Shown piece after piece: positions 6,673 to 13,758 of a DNA stretch of 19,651 nt. Within the stretch, counting starts at the first letter, position 1, and every line of letters begins with the position of its first letter. The translations under genes and the position numbers were made by a program. This DNA comes from an uncultured Georgenia sp. Lineage in GTDB: Bacteria > Actinomycetota > Actinomycetes > Actinomycetales > Actinomycetaceae. The stretch is from assembly GCF_937958535.1 (NCBI RefSeq), contig NZ_CALGNQ010000207.1:1-19651 (forward strand), given 5' to 3'. The notes under the pieces are model-generated. The model ran no database searches and had not been told where the DNA came from. It saw nothing but the letters and a program-made list of their open reading frames with translations.

Positions 6673-9003
6673 TCACCGCGTGCGTTCGGGTACCGCTGCG
6701 CGGCGGGTGGTGCCGGGGCGTGCGGGCCGGTCGCCCACGGTCACCGGGCCGGTGGCCCGGGGCCGCAGGTCGAGGCGGCGCAGCAGCTGGGCGTTGAGCG
6801 CCACGACGACGGTGGACAGCGACATGAGCAGCGCCCCCACGGCCATCGGCATGACGAACCCGACCGGGGCGAGTACGCCGGCAGCGAGCGGCACGGCGAG
6901 GAGGTTGTACCCGGCGGCCCACCACAGGTTCTGCTTCATCTTGCGGTAGGCGGCACGGGAGAGCCGCACGACGGAGAGCACCGAGCGCGGGTCGTCGGAG
7001 GCGAGGACGACCCCGGCGGAGGCGATCGCGACGTCGGTGCCGGCGCCGATGGCGATGCCGACGTCGGCCTGGGCGAGGGCCGGGGCGTCGTTCACCCCGT
7101 CCCCGACCATCGCCACGACCCTGCCCGCACGCTGGAGGCCGGCGACCTGCTCGCTCTTGTCCTCCGGGCGGACCTCGGCGAAGACCTGGTCGATCCCCAG
7201 CTCCGCCGCGACGGCTCGGGCGACCGGTGCGGCGTCGCCGGTGACCATCGCGACGCGGACGCCGAGGGCGTGGAGGGCGTCGACCGCCTCACGTGACTCC
7301 GGCCGGACCTCGTCGGCGAGGGCGAGGGCGCCCGCGACCGCACCGTCGACGAGGACGTGGAGGACGGTGTCGCCGCGGGCGGACCATGCCTCGCTCACCG
7401 GGAGCGGGCCGAGGCCGGACCCGGTGAGGAGGTCGGGCCCGCCGACGGCGACGGCCCGGCCCCCGACCGCGGCCCGTACCCCGACGGCGGTCGCGGCCGA
7501 GAAACCCGTGGCCGGCGGGACGGGGAGGCCGCGTTCCGTCGCGGCGGCGACGACCGCCCGGGCGAGCGGGTGCTCGCTGGCTGCTTCGGCGGCGGCCGCG
7601 AGCGCGAGCAGCTCCTCCTCGGTGTGCGGACCGGCGGCGGCCAGGGCCGTGACGGCGGGCCGCCCCTCGGTCAGGGTGCCGGTCTTGTCGAAGAGCACGG
7701 TGTCCACCGTCCGCATCCGCTCCAGCGCGAGTCGGTCCTTGACGAGCACTCCGCCGCGGGCGGCCCGCTCGGTGGCGATGGAGACCACGAGCGGGATCGC
7801 CAGACCCAGCGCATGGGGGCAGGCGATGACGAGGACGGTGACGACCCGGACGAGCGCCTGCGCGGGCGACCCGACGAGGGTCCAGGCGACGAGCGTGACG
7901 GCGGCGGCGCCGAGCGCGAACCAGAACAGCCAGCCGGCCGCCCGGTCGGCCAGGCGCTGAGCGCGTGACGAGGAGGACTGTGCCTGCGCCACGAGCCGTC
8001 GGATGCCGGCGAGGGCGGTGTCCTGCCCGACGGCGGTGACGCGCACCCACAGGGCGTCGTCCGTGGCCACGGTGCCGGCGACGACGTGGTCGCCGGCACC
8101 GCGCCGCACGGGGACCGACTCGCCGGTGATCATCGACTCGTCGACGTCGGCCGCCCCGGCGACGACCTCGCCGTCGGCCGGGACGCGTCCACCGGGACGG
8201 ACGACGACGACGTCGCCGAGCCGCAGCTCGGCCGGCGTGACGGTGACGACGGAGTCCCCCTCCACCCGCTCCGCCTCGTCGGGGAGCAGTGCGGCCAGGG
8301 AGTCGAGCGCCGAGGACGTCCGGGCGAGGGAGCGCATCTCCGTCCAGTGGCCGAGCAGCATGATGACGACGAGCAGCGCCAGCTCCCACCAGAACTCCAG
8401 CTCGTGGGACAGGACGCCGAGCCGCGCGCCCCAGGAGGCGAGGAAGGCGACGGTGATCGCCATGCCGATGAGGAGCATCATCCCGGGGCGGCGGGCCCTC
8501 ACCTCGCCGACCGCGCCGGTGAGGAAGGGCCACCCGCCCCAGAGGTAGACGACCGTGCCGAGCACCGGTGCCACCCAGGTGACCCCGGGGACGGCGGGCA
8601 GCCGGTAGCCCGCGATGTCGGCGAACATCGGGCTGAGCAGCACCGTGGGTGTCGCCAGCACGAGCATGGTCCAGAAGAGGCGGCGGTACTGGGCGACGTG
8701 GTCGCCGTGGTCCCCGTGGCCGTGGTGCCCGTGGGCCCCGGAGTGCTCACCATGCCCGGGGGCGCCGTGGCGCCCGTCGTGGTCGTGCCCGTGGGCGCCA
8801 CCGTGCCCGTCGGGGTGGTGGGAGGCGCCGCCACCGTGACCGCCGTGCCCGTGGTGGTCGGGCTCGCTGCCGTGTGTGGGGCGGCGGGTCTGGTGGGCGT
8901 CCTCGCCCGCCGGTGGGAGGTGCTCGTGGTGGTGCGCCCGGTCCCCACCCCGGTCGTGGGTGGGGTGCCCCTGGACGTGGTCGGGCTCGCCGTGCGTGCT
9001 CAA
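6673..9003 (-). CDS. copB: P1B-type copper-translocating ATPase, CopB-like (CPH motif)
   Basis: The 776-residue protein pumps a heavy-metal ion across the cytoplasmic membrane at the cost of ATP. Residues 1-102 are a disordered histidine-rich tail with about 29 His and no CxxC metal-binding domain. Helices follow at about 108-126, 141-160, 173-190, 203-219, 357-376 and 383-408, the last holding the CPH signature (C395-P-H). The actuator loop has TGES (293-296). The phosphorylation site is DKTGT (D439), the nucleotide domain has SEHPL (H478) and GDGVND (634-639), and the last two helices carry GYN (698-700) and MSLST (727-731). CPH plus an N-terminal His tail is the pattern of the P1B-3 (CopB) group. 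The TTG start at 9003 has GGAGGG 6 nt upstream; longer open sequence upstream is not coding. A CsoR-like box lies 39 bp in front. The downstream neighbour is the HEAT/MerR operon with its own promoter. Confidence 0.93.
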   Translation of the reverse strand: MSTHGEPDHVQGHPTHDRGGDRAHHHEHLPPAGEDAHQTRRPTHGSEPDHHGHGGHGGGASHHPDGHGGAHGHDHDGRHGAPGHGEHSGAHGHHGHGDHGDHVAQYRRLFWTMLVLATPTVLLSPMFADIAGYRLPAVPGVTWVAPVLGTVVYLWGGWPFLTGAVGEVRARRPGMMLLIGMAITVAFLASWGARLGVLSHELEFWWELALLVVIMLLGHWTEMRSLARTSSALDSLAALLPDEAERVEGDSVVTVTPAELRLGDVVVVRPGGRVPADGEVVAGAADVDESMITGESVPVRRGAGDHVVAGTVATDDALWVRVTAVGQDTALAGIRRLVAQAQSSSSRAQRLADRAAGWLFWFALGAAAVTLVAWTLVGSPAQALVRVVTVLVIACPHALGLAIPLVVSIATERAARGGVLVKDRLALERMRTVDTVLFDKTGTLTEGRPAVTALAAAGPHTEEELLALAAAAEAASEHPLARAVVAAATERGLPVPPATGFSAATAVGVRAAVGGRAVAVGGPDLLTGSGLGPLPVSEAWSARGDTVLHVLVDGAVAGALALADEVRPESREAVDALHALGVRVAMVTGDAAPVARAVAAELGIDQVFAEVRPEDKSEQVAGLQRAGRVVAMVGDGVNDAPALAQADVGIAIGAGTDVAIASAGVVLASDDPRSVLSVVRLSRAAYRKMKQNLWWAAGYNLLAVPLAAGVLAPVGFVMPMAVGALLMSLSTVVVALNAQLLRRLDLRPRATGPVTVGDRPARPGTTRRAAVPERTR

Positions 9004-9041
9004 GGTCGTCCCTCCCGGGCGGCCGGCGCCACCCTCGGTCG

Positions 9042-9058
9042 ACACCCCTCGGGGGTAT
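9042..9058 (-). promoter_or_regulatory. CsoR-like copper operator upstream of copB
   Basis: Read on the minus strand the site is ATACCCCCGAGGGGTGT: arms ATACCCC and GGGGTGT pair at 6 of 7 positions around a CGA centre. This matches the T/A-flanked C-tract/G-tract operators bound by CsoR-family copper repressors in actinobacteria. It lies 39 bp upstream of the TTG start of the copper ATPase, the expected place. No csoR gene is in the window, so the repressor would be encoded elsewhere. Core hexamers of the promoter itself are not clear. Confidence 0.7.
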
Positions 9059-9130
9059 GCCGCCGCCAACGCCGCTCCGCCCACCACTATTCCGCTGCAC
9101 GGCCGCCCCCGCGAGGGTCGCCCCGCGAGG

Positions 9131-9150
9131 TGTCCGTCCGCGGGCGGACA
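9131..9150. promoter_or_regulatory. 20-bp near-palindrome upstream of the SRAP gene
   Basis: The sequence tgtccgtccgcgggcggaca equals its reverse complement at 18 of 20 positions. It lies 57 bp before the SRAP start and 127 bp from copB in the divergent gap. It may be an operator for either gene. It does not resemble the actinobacterial LexA box (CGAAC N4 GTTCG). Confidence 0.4.
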
Positions 9151-9207
9151 CCCGTTTCCACCCCACGGCTGACGTCGCGCGTCGGTGCGGGCTGGCAGGC
9201 TAGAAGC

Positions 9208-9912
9208 ATGTGCGGCCGCTATGCATCGTTCCGTCAGGCGCAGGACCTCGCCGACGCCTTCGACGTCGCCGAGATCGCCGAGGAGGCGGCCGAGGTCCGC
9301 CCCTCCTTCAACGTCGCCCCCACCGACCAGGTCCGGGTCATCCTCGAGCGCAGCGACGACGGCGTGCGCCGGGAGATGCACGCCGCGCGGTGGGGGCTGG
9401 TCCCCGCGTTCGCCGACGACCCGCGGATCGGAGCCCGGATGATCAACGCCCGGATCGAGACCGTGGCGCAGAAGAACGCCTTCGCCAAGTCGCTGCGCAC
9501 CCGGCGCTGCATCCTGCCGGCCGACGGCTACTTCGAGTGGCGCGAGGAGGAGGGCGGGCGGAAGACGCCCCACTTCATCCACCGGTCGGACGCCGCTCCC
9601 CTCGCCTTCGCCGGGCTCTACGCCTTCTGGCGGGACCCGACGAAGGACGAGAACGACCCCACCCGGTGGCTGCTGTCGGCGACGATCCTCACCCGGCCCG
9701 CACGCGAGCAGCTCGCCGGCATCCACGACCGGGAGCCGGTGGTGCTGCGCAACGAGGCCGTCGCCCACTGGCTCGACCCCTCGATCACGGCACCCGAGGA
9801 GGCGCTGGCGGCGATCACGCCCGACGGCCCGGGCCTCCAGTTCCACCGGGTGGGTCCGCGTGTCGGCAACGTCCGGGTGGACTCCCCCGACCTCATCGAG
9901 CCGGTGGACTGA
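9208..9912 (+). CDS. SRAP (SOS response-associated peptidase) family protein, YedK/HMCES-like
   Basis: The 234-residue protein forms a covalent cross-link with abasic sites in single-stranded DNA in characterised relatives (E. coli YedK, human HMCES) and shields them during replication. The start MCGRY is diagnostic: after removal of Met, Cys2 is the reactive nucleophile. Other family residues are in place: FNVAPT (34-39), RWGLVP (61-66), INARIET with N80, GYFEW with E110, and IHDREPVVL with H173. Length is typical. The ATG is fixed by the need for Cys at position 2. No clear ribosome site is seen, only TAGAAG directly in front. It is divergent from copB, and the histidine kinase gene begins 6 bp after its stop. 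Co-transcription is possible but there is no obvious functional link. Confidence 0.95.
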   Translation: MCGRYASFRQAQDLADAFDVAEIAEEAAEVRPSFNVAPTDQVRVILERSDDGVRREMHAARWGLVPAFADDPRIGARMINARIETVAQKNAFAKSLRTRRCILPADGYFEWREEEGGRKTPHFIHRSDAAPLAFAGLYAFWRDPTKDENDPTRWLLSATILTRPAREQLAGIHDREPVVLRNEAVAHWLDPSITAPEEALAAITPDGPGLQFHRVGPRVGNVRVDSPDLIEPVD

Positions 9913-9918
9913 CCCCAG

Positions 9919-11388
9919 GTGTCCCACCCGCCCGTCCAACCCCCGCCACCGACCGGGCAGCCGTGGACCGGCCCGCCCCCGCCCGGGCTGTGGCAGCCCG
10001 CCGTCCCACCAGGGTCGCCGCCGGGCCGGCTGCCCTGGCCGGCGGCCGGGCACCACCCGGCGCAGACGGTGGGACCGGGCACCCCGCCCCGCCCTTCCAC
10101 GCCCGCTGTCGGGGGCCCGCACGTGGGCGACCTCGTGGTCGTCCTGGTGCTCTCGGCGATCTTCGTCCTGCCGTCCTTCGCCCTCGCGCTGGGGGCCCAC
10201 CACCCGGTGAGCCTCCTCGCCGGCACGGCGGCCTCGATCGCGATGCCGGTGGCGCTGTACTGGCGGCGCACCCACCCGGTCCGCTCCGCCGTTGTCGTGT
10301 ACGTCGCGGCCCTGGTCCACTTCGTGTGCGGCGTGCCGCTCATGCCGGCCGACGTCCTCATCTTCGTGGCCCTGTACTCCGTCACCGTCTACGGACCGGT
10401 CTGGGCCGGCCGCGCGGCGCTCGGCGGGGCGCTGCTCGGCTCGCTGCTCCAGGGGTTGGCCCTGGTGAGCTCCGGCCCCGACGGCCCGTCGGTCGACTGG
10501 GGGCTGGTCCGCGCCAACCTCCTCTCGGTCGTCTACGCCGCCTTCCTCATCGCGGTGGTCTGCCTCCTGGTGTGGGCGCTCGGGCTGCTGCGCCGCAGCC
10601 GCCTCGCGCACACCGAGACCCTGGCCGAGCGCGCCCGGCGGCTGGAGATCGAGCGCGACCAGCAGGCCCAGATCGCCACCGCCGCGGAGCGCTCCCGCAT
10701 CGCCCGGGAGATGCACGACGTCGTGGCCCACTCGCTGTCCGTCGTCATCGCCCAGGCCGACGGCGGGCGCTACGCCGCTGCGCACGACCCCGAGGCAGCC
10801 GTCCGCGCCCTGACGACGATCAGCGAGACCGGCCGGGCGGCACTGGCCGACATGCGAAAGATCCTGGGCGTGCTGCGTGCCCCGGGCACCGAGCACGACG
10901 CCCAGGCCACCGCCCCCCAGCCGATCGACGCCGACCTCGACGCCCTCGTCGAGCAGATGCGGTCCTCCGGGCTGGAGGTCTCGCTCGTGCGGGTCGGTGC
11001 GGCCCGCCAGCTCCCCCCGGGACTCGGGCTCACGCTCTACCGGATCTGCCAGGAGGCGCTGACGAACGTGCTCAAGCACGGCGGTCCGTCGGCGACGGCC
11101 ACGGTGCTCCTCCAGTGGGGGCCGCAGCGGGTCGTCGTCCAGGTCGACGACACGGGCCGCGGCGCCGCGGCCACCGGCGACGGCGCCGGCCAGGGACTCC
11201 TCGGCATGCGGGAGCGGGTCAACCTGTTCGCCGGCACCCTCGAGGCCGGTCCGAAGCCCGGCGGCGGGTTCCGGGTCCGCGCCGAGATCCCGCTGCCCGG
11301 CTCCACCTACCTCGGCTACGGCGGCGGGACACCCCCGGCCGACGGGGCGCCGCCGCTCGCCCCGGCATCATGGCCTCAGCAGCAGTAG
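9919..11388 (+). CDS. Two-component sensor histidine kinase, NarL/DesK (HisKA_3) type
   Basis: The 489-residue protein starts with a proline-rich cytoplasmic tail (about 1-65, runs such as PPPPTGQPWTGPPPP). About five membrane helices follow (roughly 70-92, 96-114, 121-140, 143-160 with 165-184, and 200-223). There is almost no extracellular loop, so the signal is probably sensed in or at the membrane. A coiled linker leads to the HisKA_3 domain with REMHDVVAHSLSVV; H266 is the phospho-acceptor. The HATPase_c domain (about 365-460) shows the N-box QEALTNVLKH (N383), VDDTGRG (G1) and GQGLLGMRERV (G2). A 30-residue low-complexity tail ends the protein. The GTG start lies 6 nt after the SRAP stop and lacks a strong ribosome site. 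The cognate response regulator follows 11 bp downstream. The ligand is unknown; relatives often answer to cell-envelope stress. Confidence 0.93.
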   Translation: MSHPPVQPPPPTGQPWTGPPPPGLWQPAVPPGSPPGRLPWPAAGHHPAQTVGPGTPPRPSTPAVGGPHVGDLVVVLVLSAIFVLPSFALALGAHHPVSLLAGTAASIAMPVALYWRRTHPVRSAVVVYVAALVHFVCGVPLMPADVLIFVALYSVTVYGPVWAGRAALGGALLGSLLQGLALVSSGPDGPSVDWGLVRANLLSVVYAAFLIAVVCLLVWALGLLRRSRLAHTETLAERARRLEIERDQQAQIATAAERSRIAREMHDVVAHSLSVVIAQADGGRYAAAHDPEAAVRALTTISETGRAALADMRKILGVLRAPGTEHDAQATAPQPIDADLDALVEQMRSSGLEVSLVRVGAARQLPPGLGLTLYRICQEALTNVLKHGGPSATATVLLQWGPQRVVVQVDDTGRGAAATGDGAGQGLLGMRERVNLFAGTLEAGPKPGGGFRVRAEIPLPGSTYLGYGGGTPPADGAPPLAPASWPQQQ

Positions 11389-11399
11389 AACGGAGCCAC

Positions 11400-12092
11400 G
11401 TGACCACCACCCCGCCTGCCGACCACCCGATCCGCGTCGCCCTCGTCGACGACCAGCAGCTCGTCCGTGCCGGCTTCGCGCTCGTCATCAACTCCCAGCC
11501 CGATATGGAGGTCGTGGTCGAGGCCTCCGACGGCGCCCAGGCGCTGCGTCTGCTCGAGTCCTTCACCGCCGACGTCGTGCTCATGGACGTGCGGATGGCC
11601 GGGATGGACGGGCTGACCGCCACCGAGCAGCTCATGGCCCGCGGCGGCAGCACCCCGCCGAAGGTCGTCATTCTCACGACCTTCGACCTCGACGAGTACG
11701 TGATGCGCGCCATCAAGGCCGGGGCGAGCGGGTTCCTCCTCAAGGACGTGCCGCCGGAGGACATGCTCGCGGCCATCCGCACCGTGCACGCCGGCGACGG
11801 CGTCATCGCGCCGTCGTCGACGAAGCGCCTCATCGAGCACCTCGCCCAGATCCTGCCCGACGAGCAGAAGGCGCCCCCGGCCGTCCTGGACGCCCTGACC
11901 GACCGCGAGCGCGAGGTGCTCGTCCTCATGGCCCGGGGCCGGAACAACACCGAGATCGCGGCCGAGCTCTTCGTCGCCGAGGCCACCGTGAAGACCCACG
12001 TGGGGCGGGTGCTCGCCAAGCTCGGCGCCCGCGACCGCGTGCAGGCCGTGGTCATCGCCTACGAGACCGGCCTGGTCACCCCCGGGTCCTGA
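11400..12092 (+). CDS. Response regulator, NarL/LuxR family
   Basis: The 230-residue transcription factor is the partner of the kinase just upstream. Its receiver domain (10-125) has the acidic pair D17/D18, phospho-acceptor D63 in LMDVRM, the switch Thr in ILTTFD (93-94) and K115 in GFLLKD. The LuxR/GerE winged output domain (about 160-225) reads ALTDREREVLVLMARGRNNT, with the recognition region ATVKTHVGRVLAKLGARDR. GTG 11400 is chosen because CGGAG lies 5 nt before it and the family N-terminus fits. An in-frame ATG at 11370 would add ten residues and overlap the kinase gene, which is less likely. No DNA target is proven. The dyads in front of the ABC exporter (12797-12886) are possible sites. 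Confidence 0.95.
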   Translation: MTTTPPADHPIRVALVDDQQLVRAGFALVINSQPDMEVVVEASDGAQALRLLESFTADVVLMDVRMAGMDGLTATEQLMARGGSTPPKVVILTTFDLDEYVMRAIKAGASGFLLKDVPPEDMLAAIRTVHAGDGVIAPSSTKRLIEHLAQILPDEQKAPPAVLDALTDREREVLVLMARGRNNTEIAAELFVAEATVKTHVGRVLAKLGARDRVQAVVIAYETGLVTPGS

Positions 12093-12187
12093 CCGGTTCC
12101 CGGGCTCCCAGACCTCCACAGCCCCACCGTGCCGGCTCGCGGCGACGGGGTCGATGAGTTCTCGGGCCGGCGCCGGTCGGTCACCCC

Positions 12188-12733
12188 ATGGCCAACGTCA
12201 TCTACTCCATGACCGTCTCGGTGGACGGCTTCGTCACCGACCGCTCCGGCGGGCTCGAGTGGTCGGTGCCCGACGAGGAGCTCTTCCGGTTCCACCTCGC
12301 CAGGACGAAGGAGCTCGCCGGGCACCTCCAGGGCCGCCGGCTCTACGAGGCCATGCTCGTGTGGGAGACCGACCCCGCGTTCCGGGAGACGGAGCTCGAG
12401 GCGGAGTTCGCCGACGTCTGGACCGCGCTGCCGAAGGTCGTCCTCAGCCGCACGCTCGAGCGGGTCGAGGGCAGCTCGCGGCTCGCGCGCGCGTCGCTGG
12501 AGGAGGAGCTCGCCGCGTTCGACGGCGACGTCGGGATCGGCGGTGCCGAGCTGGCGGCGGCCGCGATCGAGCGCGACCTCGTCGACGAGCTCCACGTCTT
12601 CCGGTACCCGATCGTCCTCGGCGGCGGCACGCCCTACCTGCCGCCGCTCCCCGAGCCGCTCCGGCTCGACCGGGTGGGCACCACGGAGTTCGGCTCCGGG
12701 GTGGTCCTCGAGCGCTACCGCCGGGTGCGCTGA
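12188..12733 (+). CDS. Dihydrofolate reductase family protein (RibD C-terminal-like)
   Basis: The 181-residue protein has the fold of RibD_C/DHFR-like NADPH reductases. The N-terminal signature is NVIYSMTVSVDGFVTDRSG (3-21). A middle segment, KVVLSRTLERVEG, matches the strand and loop usual in the YwjB/YyaP group. The cofactor-binding GDVGIGGAELAAAAIERDLVDE (113-134) is followed by FRYPIVLGGGTPYLPP. The real substrate of this group is generally unknown; they are not the housekeeping DHFR. The ATG start follows 95 bp of non-coding sequence after the response regulator. No strong ribosome site is seen in ggtcaccccATG. It stands alone between the two-component pair and the ABC exporter. Confidence 0.9.
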   Translation: MANVIYSMTVSVDGFVTDRSGGLEWSVPDEELFRFHLARTKELAGHLQGRRLYEAMLVWETDPAFRETELEAEFADVWTALPKVVLSRTLERVEGSSRLARASLEEELAAFDGDVGIGGAELAAAAIERDLVDELHVFRYPIVLGGGTPYLPPLPEPLRLDRVGTTEFGSGVVLERYRRVR

Positions 12734-12796
12734 GCCGGCGGTACGCGCGCCGCTCCCAGCCGCCGTCCTCCGTCCTGAGCCGTCGGCCGCACGCCC

Positions 12797-12813
12797 TGTG
12801 CGGGCCCCGCACA
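12797..12813. promoter_or_regulatory. 17-bp perfect dyad after the reductase gene
   Basis: Arms TGTGCGGG and CCCGCACA flank a single C. The site lies 64 bp after the reductase stop and 187 bp before the ABC exporter. The centre of one base makes it a poor RNA hairpin loop, so a protein-binding site is somewhat more likely than a terminator. Confidence 0.4.
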
Positions 12814-12855
12814 CTGGTGTCCGGCCAGGTCGTGTCACGCTCCCTGCGGCTCGGC

Positions 12856-12886
12856 GGTCGTACCCGGTGGGCCACGACGTACGACC
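12856..12886. promoter_or_regulatory. Inverted repeat upstream of the ABC exporter operon
   Basis: Perfect 8-bp arms GGTCGTAC and GTACGACC are separated by 15 nt. The dyad is 114 bp before the GTG of the ATP-binding gene and upstream of a possible -10 (TAGCGT at 12943-12948). Position and symmetry fit an operator or activator site, for example for a TetR repressor or a NarL-type response regulator. The binding protein is not known. Confidence 0.5.
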
Positions 12887-12999
12887 CCGGGATGACACGA
12901 CAAGCGTCCTGCGGCACGACGCGCAGTCCCCGACGGCGGCCCTAGCGTTCGGAGCGTCAAGGAACGACGCGGCCCCGCCGCCCGACCAGGAGGACCTCC

Positions 13000-13758
13000 G
13001 TGACCACTACCCCCACCGCGACGCGAGCGCCCGCGGTCCACGCCCGCGGCCTGAGCAAGGTCTACGGCAGCGGTGACGTCGCCGTGCACGCGCTGCGCGG
13101 CGTCGACGTCGCGTTCGCCAGCGGCGCGTTCACCGCGATCATGGGACCGTCCGGCTCGGGCAAGTCGACCCTCATGCACCTGCTCGCCGGTCTCGACACG
13201 GCCACCGGCGGCCAGGTCTTCCTCGGCGACACCGAGCTCACCACGCTCAACGACACCCGACTCACCCTGCTGCGCCGCGAGCGGGTGGGCTTCGTCTTCC
13301 AGTCCTTCAACCTGCTGCCGATGTTCACCGCACTGCAGAACATCACCCTGCCGTGCGAGCTCGCCGGCGCCACCGCCGACCAGGCATGGCTGGACACGCT
13401 CGTGGACACCCTGGGCCTGCGTGACCGGCTCACGCACCGCCCCAGCGAGCTGTCCGGCGGCCAGCAGCAGCGGGTGGCGATCGCCCGCGCCCTCGTCACC
13501 CGCCCCGACGTCGTCTTCGCCGACGAGCCCACCGGCAACCTCGACTCCCGTTCCGGGGCGGAGGTGCTCTCCTTCCTCCGCACCAGCGTCCGCGAGCTGG
13601 GCCAGACCGTGGTCATGGTGACGCACGACCCGGTCGCGGCGTCCTACGCCGACAGCGTGGTCCTGCTCGCCGACGGGCGGATCGCCGGCACCATCGACAG
13701 CCCCACCCCCGAGTCCGTGCTCGCCGGGCTCGACGCGCTGCGCACGGTGAACGCCTGA
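13000..13758 (+). CDS. ABC transporter ATP-binding protein, MacB/LolD type
   Basis: The 252-residue ATPase energises the FtsX-type permease encoded next to it. It has Walker A GPSGSGKST (K55), the Q-loop FQSFNLLP (Q101), the signature LSGGQQQR (151-158), Walker B VVFADEPT with catalytic E176, the D-loop TGNLDS and the H-loop H209. The sequence style (AVHALRGVDV, SFNLLPMFTALQNI) is that of the MacB/LolD/FtsE group that drives lipoprotein, peptide or antibiotic export rather than import. No substrate-binding protein is nearby. The GTG start is supported by GGAGG 6 nt upstream. The stop overlaps the permease ATG by one base (TGATG), so the genes are coupled. An inverted repeat 114 bp upstream may control the pair. 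Confidence 0.96.
   Translation: MTTTPTATRAPAVHARGLSKVYGSGDVAVHALRGVDVAFASGAFTAIMGPSGSGKSTLMHLLAGLDTATGGQVFLGDTELTTLNDTRLTLLRRERVGFVFQSFNLLPMFTALQNITLPCELAGATADQAWLDTLVDTLGLRDRLTHRPSELSGGQQQRVAIARALVTRPDVVFADEPTGNLDSRSGAEVLSFLRTSVRELGQTVVMVTHDPVAASYADSVVLLADGRIAGTIDSPTPESVLAGLDALRTVNA

Noticed and set aside
9131..9150. LexA/SOS box for the SRAP gene.
   Set aside because: It does not contain CGAAC...GTTCG or a close variant; the symmetry is of a different type.
8086..9207. A plus-strand open frame running into the SRAP gene and giving a 608-residue product.
   Set aside because: The upstream part is antisense to CopB and consists of low-complexity Val/Pro/Gly runs mirroring the His codons. SRAP proteins must begin MCGRY so that Cys2 is free.
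9004..11079. An uninterrupted minus-strand extension upstream of copB that would make a protein of nearly 1,470 residues.
   Set aside because: It is antisense to the well-supported SRAP and kinase genes and lacks family motifs. The His-rich CopB start has its own ribosome site at a TTG, so the extension is a high-GC shadow frame.
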